64,000 nt of DNA. It comes from Coturnix japonica (Eukaryota > Chordata > Aves > Galliformes > Phasianidae). The stretch covers positions 4,774,001 through 4,838,000 of the forward strand of contig NC_029536.1 in assembly GCF_001577835.2 (NCBI RefSeq), read 5' to 3'. Shown piece by piece: positions 57,001-64,000 of this stretch. How positions within the stretch are numbered: position 1 is the stretch's first letter; every line of letters begins with the position of its first letter. The notes beneath the pieces are model-generated. The model was not told where the DNA came from. It saw nothing but the letters and a program-made list of their open reading frames with translations, and searched no databases. Made by a program: the position numbers and the translations under genes.

Positions 57001-59555
57001 ACAGAATAAATCAGGTCCTGGGGGATCAAACTGTCCTGATATCAAGAAACAAGGAGAAAGAACAACTCAGAAACATGCTCTTCCTTCCCCCTCAGCTCCC
57101 AAAACAGCCATACCCCATATTACATGTATGTATTCTCACTGATGCATTGCATGTGTCTGGAGGGAAATATTGTTTTAATTATGGGAATATTGGGAGATTA
57201 GGACTCAGAACTCATTTTAAGCCTCCTTTTCTAGGAGACATTCTGGAGCTATTTAGCTGTTCAGGTCCATATCCCTTTTAGTCCTTATCGACTAAGGGCA
57301 GAAATGACTTATTAGCATGTCAGTTTTAAATTTGCACCCTAGTTCACCTCTAACTCTCACAAGCATCTCCCTGCACTAAAATATCATGTGCTAAAGTGTC
57401 AAAGAACTCCTGGTCCCATTACACTTGTCAGGAGCATCTGACCTATCTAGGCTAAAGTATGTGGTTGTATCATACCCCTTCTCTCCTCCATTCATTCTTC
57501 TCGTGGCCAAAATTTCAGGCCTTCTTGGTCATTTCCTGATCTGCTCTGTGCAGAGATATGATGTCATTGCTTACAATGATCTTCACACGTCAACACTAGG
57601 CAGAAAATGTGCTGTTATCCTCAGGGAGGTGACACGGTGAAACAAACCCTCTTGGTCAACAAAGCAGAGGTTATGTGAAGAATCCCCAGTGGGCATAGGA
57701 AGCTCAAAGCATTCTTTGCCTCTGCATTTTATCACCGTGCAAAGAGGAGCCATAACAGTACGCTGGTTTTAATTAGACACAATTGAGGGTTTGTAGCATA
57801 GATACCTCTTCACAAGTCCCCGTGATATGGATGTAATTAAACATATATGTTGTATGTATTAACATATACCAGCCTAATGATTTCTCAGTCTGGTTAACAG
57901 TTATACAGTAACCTGAATTCTCCAACCACATAGTGAACAGAGGGCCTGAGATCCAGTAAAATCCCATCAATTTCCTTATGAGACCCTAAGAAGTGTGGGG
58001 TGTTCCACTGCAAGCAGCACTCTTATGTGAGCTCAAGCTGACTCCACACACATAGGAGGAAACCCTCAAACCCCCCATTGTCCTGAAACAAGGTTTAAGC
58101 TGTATTTGCAGTCATTAAACTATTCTGGTTAGAGGAATGATTCTTCTACTCACTGGCGCAGCCCCAAGAGTTCTGAGCTTTCTATCAGCATTCAGCTGCA
58201 TTACACAAGAGCCATTTGTCCCTGTGAATTAATTACATGAAAGCCTTAATTCCAGAGTAATTCTGTCTGACCCACGGCCACCAAACACTTGACTCAAAAT
58301 AAACTTTTACAGGGAGAGAGGGACTGTAAATAACTTGGGGTGAGATCATTCCCACCCTTGTTACCCACAGACAGACTGAACATTGAGATTAAACACGTCG
58401 CTGCCTCCCCCCTGTGATTTCAGACAGCACACTCAGTGCTTCCATGCACACGAGGAAGCAGCCCTGCTTTTGTGTATCCCCAGATCACACTGCAGCAGCT
58501 TCTGGCATATAACCAGTCCACACATCCCTTTTACTTTTGTCAAGACAGTGATGTCTAGGTAGTGCATCCCAAAGGAACGGAGATGGGTGCAATGTGAGTT
58601 CAAGGGAGAAGACGAAAGGTGAGGAGGTAACAACTCTATTCCAACACGTCACCCCCTCCAGCCACCTCAATGTCACCACAAAGACACAGGGAGCAATGCA
58701 GCCCCTGGGGACTCTGTGGATGAAGTCACAGGGCCTGACACCCTTGTGCTGAGGCTTTGTAACAAGTGCCTGGTGGGAAACAAAGGGCCATGGGTGCCTA
58801 ATGTGACAAGGGAGGTGTGAACGCGGCGCCAACAGTGGAGCTTATCTCAAGCACGAACACAGGCTCCAGCCCTGTAGCCTGAGCACCTTATCACAGCTTT
58901 AGAAGTGTTAGTGTTTGAAATGGTACTCGCCCATCTCGCCGTGCTGACAAGTGATGGCTAAAATATCCTGCCCCTCCACCACACAAGGACGGAGCTATTT
59001 CCAGAAGCTTGGCGAACGCTGAGTATTTTCTGGGAAAACAAAGAAGGGTTGTCAAATCAAGAACAGTGGGTGATAAGAATCACCATAGCTACAGTGAGTT
59101 ACTAATAAAGAGTAGCTGAGCTAAGAGCTGGATGATGCTGTGTTCCCCATGCCAAGGCTCAGCCACCCAAGGCAGCACAGAGCTCTCTTCCTGCTTACAA
59201 GTACTCCAATTTACATCCATTGCAGACCTCTAGGTTGGTCCTCCTGGCTCAACTAACTGCTGCCACGCTGTGACACGAAGCTCTTGCTTTCTAATGCTAG
59301 TGAGCAAGCATCGGCACTTGCACGTACCTGGTTGTGCCTGACCTGATGAGAAACATCAGTATAGAGGACCGTAAATGTAAGAAGAAGAAAGAATAGTACA
59401 CATATGAATTCACATTAATCTGGGCAGTTTTTCTACATAACTCTCTTTGCCTTTTAAGAACACATCTACCAAGCTCTTCCCCTGTAGGGAAGCCAAGGGA
59501 AGTCCAGAGGTCTAAGATGCATCAGAACTAATGGGCATCTGGGATCCTGCTCTGG
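57001..59555. other. Intergenic, no gene supported
   Basis: No coding or RNA gene is recognised. The interval includes an AT-rich patch at 58215-58265 with repeated TTAATT/TAATT cores, noted as a possible regulatory element. Confidence 0.5.
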
Positions 59556-59559
59556 GGAT

Positions 59560-59820
59560 GCAAAACTAAGGAGAGAAGACTGAGGTTGGATGTCAAGGGG
59601 AAGTTCTTTACTATGAGAGTGGTGAGGTGCTGGAACAGCTGCCCAGAGAGGCTGTAGATGCCCCATCCATTCCTGGAGGTGTTCAAGGCCAGGTTGGATG
59701 GGGCCCTGGGCAGCCTGGGCTGGTATTAAATGGGGAGGTTGTTAGCCCTGCCTATAGGGGAAGGTGGGAGCTTCATGATCCTTGACATCCTTTCCAACTC
59801 AAGCCATTCTATGATGCAAA
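59560..59820 (+). mobile_element. CR1 LINE 3' fragment
   Basis: Plus-oriented text: CTGAGGTTGGATGTCAAGGG, GAGAGTGGTGAGGTGCTGGA, CATTCCTGGAGGTGTTCAAGG, GGCCAGGTTGGATGGGGCCC, TGGGCAGCCTGGGCTGGTAT and the end TTTCCAACTCAAGCCATTCTATGATG. The 3' terminus is intact, and the 5' side is truncated as usual. Confidence 0.93.
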
Positions 59821-61982
59821 TTGAGATGGTGCCCTGTGCCATTCTCTCACAGGCAGAACAAAACCTGCAGTAGAGGACCAGCTTAACGCAACAGCTCCGT
59901 TTTAATTAGTCAAGTTATTCTTGGGTTCATCACCAGTCATTAAGGGGAGGGAGAAGGGAAGTAAACAACCACAGTAATTATTAGAATGGTTATCATTTCA
60001 TTTCTAGAAATGGCTGCTTCTGCTGTAGCTCAATGCTGACAAATGGCACGCAGCAATAAATAGCACAATGGGATAGTGTGAACTCTTGCCCCTTGATTTG
60101 GCTTCTTGGCTCGCAAACCTTCCAGATCAATGAGCGCTGCTGACAGTGCTCAGAGATAATCCAGGATGCACTGTGTTGCAAGGAAAGATCTGGCATATGC
60201 CTTAAGGCAAAGAGCCAGCCAAAACGCTTCGGAAATGTCCTTCCCAAGCCTATCTCTTCTTACAGAAACTTACATTCTGCAAAGTTCGTTATGAATCCAG
60301 ATCAACACATCTTATGAGGGGTCTAAAGCTCACCACCAACCACAAGACCTGAGGTCCCATGTACACCATGGGCAGCCATTCATACATCACACACCCAAGA
60401 CATCACCACGCACACAACTCCCGCTTGGATTCTATGGCCTAAAGCCACTCCTGGTACTGCCTGTACTATGATCACAAATAAGATCAGTGTTGTAATTTTA
60501 TCAAAACCTCCCACAATATCTGATCTTTTTTATTGGCTTTTGTTTGTTTTTATACCTGAATGCGTTCCTGGACTTTGAGGTATATTTTCCATTCACCAGA
60601 AGAGGTCACCAAACACCTCATTAATGAGCTGCGGATTAAAGCAGTTCCCTTTCTCCTTCCAGCTGCTATTTAGCTGTATATTTCACCATACAGAACTTCA
60701 CCAACAGAGATCTGATTTAGTTCCCAAAGAAAGTATTATCTTTCCATAGTAATGCACTAACATGTCCACCAATTAGAACTCAGTTTAAGTACCAGAGGTG
60801 TGTAGCATAAGAAAGAGGAGGAAATCACTCTGATTCTGATCACTTCAGTGCAAAACCATTCTACAATCTTCCAGGGACCATCTTAAAGGTCAGCAAGGAG
60901 CAAAACTGCCTCCCACAGGGCTAGGAAGAGTGATTTGAAACACAGATATGCACAGCTAATCCATGCCTCCAGTTGCTGGGTAAGCTTCACAACTGGCCTG
61001 TGTAGACATCCCTATCTTTCTGCACTGAGATGCTGTTCATCTTCCAGGAAATGAAGCTTAGAGAAAAATTGAGTTTCAGGAGGTTTTATCATCACACCAC
61101 AACAGCGTGAGCACTGAAGTTATGAACATCCTCACACAACCCCTTGGAGAGATGAATCACTGAAAAGGGGCCAGGAACACCCAGCGGTGAATAACTACAT
61201 GTTGCATCTCTCTGTCTAATGTTATCCAAGTGCCAATACTGGCAGATAATGAGAGAAATCAGGCTCTGATCTTGGCAGCAACAGGCCAGATACAGAAGTC
61301 CCTTGCGGCTTCTTTGTTTCCAAGCGCAGACCTTCTGCAGCAGAGATGGGAATTGGCCCCATCTCCTCTCACAGTAAGCAGCAGAGAGGCAGAGCACACA
61401 GCAATTTGACTAGCACTGAGTACCACCATCAGCTATTTCACCCCCTCCCTCCCTGCTGTTTCCATGGTAGGCTCCATTAGCGTCACCAGGGAGTGATAAA
61501 TGTGTCTGACAAACCAAATACTAACAATTTGCTGTCAGAGTCCAACACCCCAAACCACCAAAGACCTGCTACTGAATGTCAGCCTGCTGCCCTCCTTATC
61601 CTCCAGTGACCCAGACCCCTTCTTAACACCTTGCAGAGGAAAACACCCCCTCTCTGTTCCATTACTGATCCATCAGTGAGCATTAACGAGTATTCCTGAG
61701 GAGAGCTATCAAGGCTGTGATATCAGCATTGACTGGATCAGCACAAGAGATGGGCAAAATGAAGTAATAGGAGTGGGTAGGAAGGGCTGAGCCCAAAGTC
61801 CAACTAACCCAGACTTCACCAAAGATGCCCCACGTATGCAGTAAGTCACTGTACGAATACCTGACCACACAAAGCTCTTTCTGAGACACCCACAGGTGAG
61901 GTTTGTTTTGTTCCCCACAGCCATCCTTGTGGGTAAAGGGGAACAAATTCTACTCTGGACTATGCTAATGCACATCCTATGG
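59821..61982. other. Intergenic, no gene supported
   Basis: Between two CR1 copies. No recognisable protein, RNA gene or CpG island. Open frames do not resemble known families and lack supporting splice context. Confidence 0.55.
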
Positions 61983-62345
61983 ATAGAATCATAGAGTGGC
62001 TTGGAGTGGAAGAGTCTTCAAAGATCATCCAGTTCCAACCCCCTGCTGCAAACAAGGTTGCCAACCACCAAATCAAGCACCAGTTCAGGCTGTACAGGAC
62101 CCATCCAACCTGGCCTTGGGCATACCCAGGAACAGGGCATTCACAACTTCCCTGGGCAGCAGTGCCAGGGCCTCACCACTCTCTCAATAACAAAACTCCC
62201 CCTGAACCCTAATCTAAATCTCCCCTCTTTTAGTTTAAAACTATTCCCTCTTGTCCTATTACTATCAGGCCACATAAAAAGTTGATTTCCTTCCTGTTTA
62301 TAAGCTCCCTGTAAGCATTGGAAGGCAGTTATCAGGTCTTTCCAT
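61983..62345 (-). mobile_element. CR1 LINE 3' fragment, minus orientation
   Basis: Tail ATAGAATCATAGAGTGGCTTGG, CCAGTTCCAACCCCCTGCTGC, CATCCAACCTGGCCTTGGGC, CCTGGGCAGCAGTGCCAGGG, CTCCCCTCTTTTAGTTTAAA, ending near GCATTGGAAGGCAGTTATCAGG. It is moderately diverged. Confidence 0.92.
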
Positions 62346-63544
62346 TCATAGATACACCAGGTAAGTGAGCTCAGTTAAGTTCTGTGCCCATTCCCTTTTC
62401 TGTAGGGAACTGATGATGCATATCCACCTGCACCCCCTCCCACAATAGAGCCTTGCTGTCAACACATACCCTAAGGTGAAGGCAATAAAGTGCCAGATGA
62501 GCAAGCAGAGCACCTGCGGCTGGGTAATAACCAGCAACCAGGTTGCTGCTACTGCTGTGTGCTGAACCCTGCTGCAGCTCAGCCACTAGATGAATCAGAA
62601 GAGGGCAAGGGAGGGAGACAGCCAGGCAAATGCTCCGATAGCACAGTGAAATGTTAATGTCCCGTAATGAGGAGCCCTGGTGCCAGCTTCCATCAAGAAT
62701 TTGGCGATCCCACTTTGACGAAAGCACTACAAACACATCTCTGCCCTTTCAGCCAGCTGCAGTGAGCCAGGAAATGCTGGCCTGAGGAACTGGGAAGGAG
62801 GGGGGAGGCTGAAAGGGGTCCCTGGGTTAGGAAAGAGGAGGATAATGAGTTACAGTGGCAGTGATCTAATGGTACCTATCTAAGCATGCCGCATGCTGTC
62901 AACTTTACAGCGTGCATTTCTCAGAATACCCTGCAGAGACGGAGCAGAAACATTCCCAGAAGAACAATATGCCCTAACCCTTTTCTTTTAATAAGAAATT
63001 GCTGGTACAGGGGAAATATCTCAGTAGACTGGGAAAAAAGATCCTGTTGGAGATGAGAAACACACATCAACCTGCTTACTTCATTCTATCCTACCCGGAG
63101 GTTTTACCATACAGATGAACACTCAATCACTTCAAAATTGGCTATAAAGCCATTTCCTGGCCCCCAAATACTTTCTGCTGCTCTCAGAAGTTCCTCCCTT
63201 CTTAAAGACTGGATTTGACTGTTCAAGGTTTGTTTTTAATTGCACCATCCTGACTGTAATTGCTGTAAACATTCAGGCACTGACTTCTGATGCTAACCAG
63301 AGCCTTGAAGAGATGGCTCTCTGCTTATAGCCATCCCTGTCCACTGCAATAAATGGGATTTGAATGCAGCTACAGCCTACATGGAACAAATCTGTCCTAA
63401 CCTCTCCAGCTTCATGCAGTCACCTCAAGTGCCATCGTTTTGAGAGGTGAAACATCCTCAGGTTCTGTTCATGGAGCAGCATTAGGATGAAAGCCAATGA
63501 CATGAGTTACAGCCAGTTCTAACTAGGAATTTGGGAATCATTTT
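62346..63544. other. Intergenic, no gene supported
   Basis: Unique-looking sequence between CR1 remnants with no coding, RNA or CpG signal. Confidence 0.55.
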
Positions 63545-63715
63545 ATCACACAGTCAAACTCTGAAACAGCCCAGAGAGGTTGGAGAACCTCTAAGATGTT
63601 CAGAGCCAACAAGGCACTGAGCAAGATGATCCTACTTGGCTCTGCTTTTATACAAGGTTGGACAGAAGACCTCTGGAAGTCCTTTCCAACCTTAATAATT
63701 CTATGATTTTTCCCA
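63545..63715 (+). mobile_element. CR1 LINE tail fragment
   Basis: AAACAGCCCAGAGAGGTTGG, TACAAGGTTGGACAGAAGAC, TCTGGAAGTCCTTTCCAACC and TTAATAATTCTATGATTTTT mark the CR1 3' end in plus orientation, with the terminal octamer-like motif kept. Confidence 0.85.
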
Positions 63716-63721
63716 TCACAG

Positions 63722-63835
63722 TAATGGTTTATACGGTGTTAGTAGGGCTGGCAAGTGCACATAGAAGGGGTTGGAACTGGATGAGCATTGCGGTCCTTTT
63801 CAACCCAGGCCATTTATGATTCTAGGATTCATACA
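63722..63835 (+). mobile_element. Second CR1 LINE tail fragment
   Basis: Directly after the previous copy comes another 3' end: GGGGTTGGAACTGGATGAGC, GGTCCTTTTCAACCCAGGCC, then ATTTATGATTCTAGGATTC. It differs in text from its neighbour, so the pair represents separate insertions, not a duplication. Confidence 0.8.
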
Positions 63836-64000
63836 AACTGGTAACACCATCTCAAATGAATAACTCAACCTTATGCTTCTCCCCTGACCTTCTCTTGCCG
63901 TCTTGGTACACTGCAAAGCATACACCTCCATCCTCTGAAAAGTGCTTTTTTACTTTCTTCAGAAGGTGGAACGCTCATGTGTAGCTGATGAAGTTGTTCT

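Noticed and set aside
53111-64000. Search for natriuretic peptide genes expected beside KIAA2013
   Set aside because: No sequence encoding the CFG...DRI ring motif was seen on either strand by eye; they probably lie outside the window or are arranged differently.

Overview
The window looks like a gene-dense piece of a bird microchromosome, most likely from a galliform such as chicken. The reasons are numerous CR1 LINE fragments (some ending in the family's ATTCTATGAT-type tail), short introns, CpG-island promoters, and a gene block that matches human 1p36.22. To my knowledge that block lies on chromosome 21 in chicken. The species is an inference. No retroviral, tRNA, rRNA or CRISPR feature was recognised.

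Layout from left to right: (1) 1-5.9 kb, MIIP on the minus strand, 3' end cut by the window edge, with a CpG promoter near 5.4-5.9 kb. (2) 6.1-6.4 kb, a CR1 fragment. (3) 6.5-18.8 kb, MFN2 on the minus strand with all 17 coding exons, a long 3'UTR and a CpG promoter. (4) 18.86-33.9 kb, PLOD1 on the minus strand with all 19 coding exons. (5) 33.6-36.5 kb, a head-to-head promoter interval holding a CR1 copy. (6) 36.5-41.3 kb, KIAA2013 on the plus strand, two coding exons. (7) 43.4-47.4 kb, a complete pancreatic elastase gene of CELA2A type on the plus strand, eight exons. (8) about 47.7-53.1 kb, a plus-strand membrane guanylate cyclase whose single-exon extracellular module resembles a NIT (nitrate/nitrite-sensing) domain. 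(9) 53.1-64 kb, no supportable gene; CR1 fragments and small tandem duplications.

MIIP, MFN2, PLOD1 and KIAA2013 keep the human order and relative strands. In human, KIAA2013 is followed by the natriuretic peptide genes; here it is followed by the elastase and the cyclase. The four 1p36-type genes are housekeeping (mitochondrial fusion, collagen lysine hydroxylation, an ER or secretory membrane protein, a cell-motility regulator). The elastase is an exocrine pancreas gene with its own TATA box.

The main discovery candidate is the cyclase at 48651-52383. The conceptual protein has 701 residues: TM helix, extracellular region with three N-glycosylation sequons and eight cysteines, TM helix, signalling helix, and a guanylate cyclase domain with its metal-binding, guanine-selecting and transition-state residues intact. 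Vertebrate membrane guanylate cyclases that I know have an ANF-receptor-like ectodomain and a kinase-homology domain; this one has neither. Its layout matches the NIT-domain guanylate cyclases described in invertebrates.
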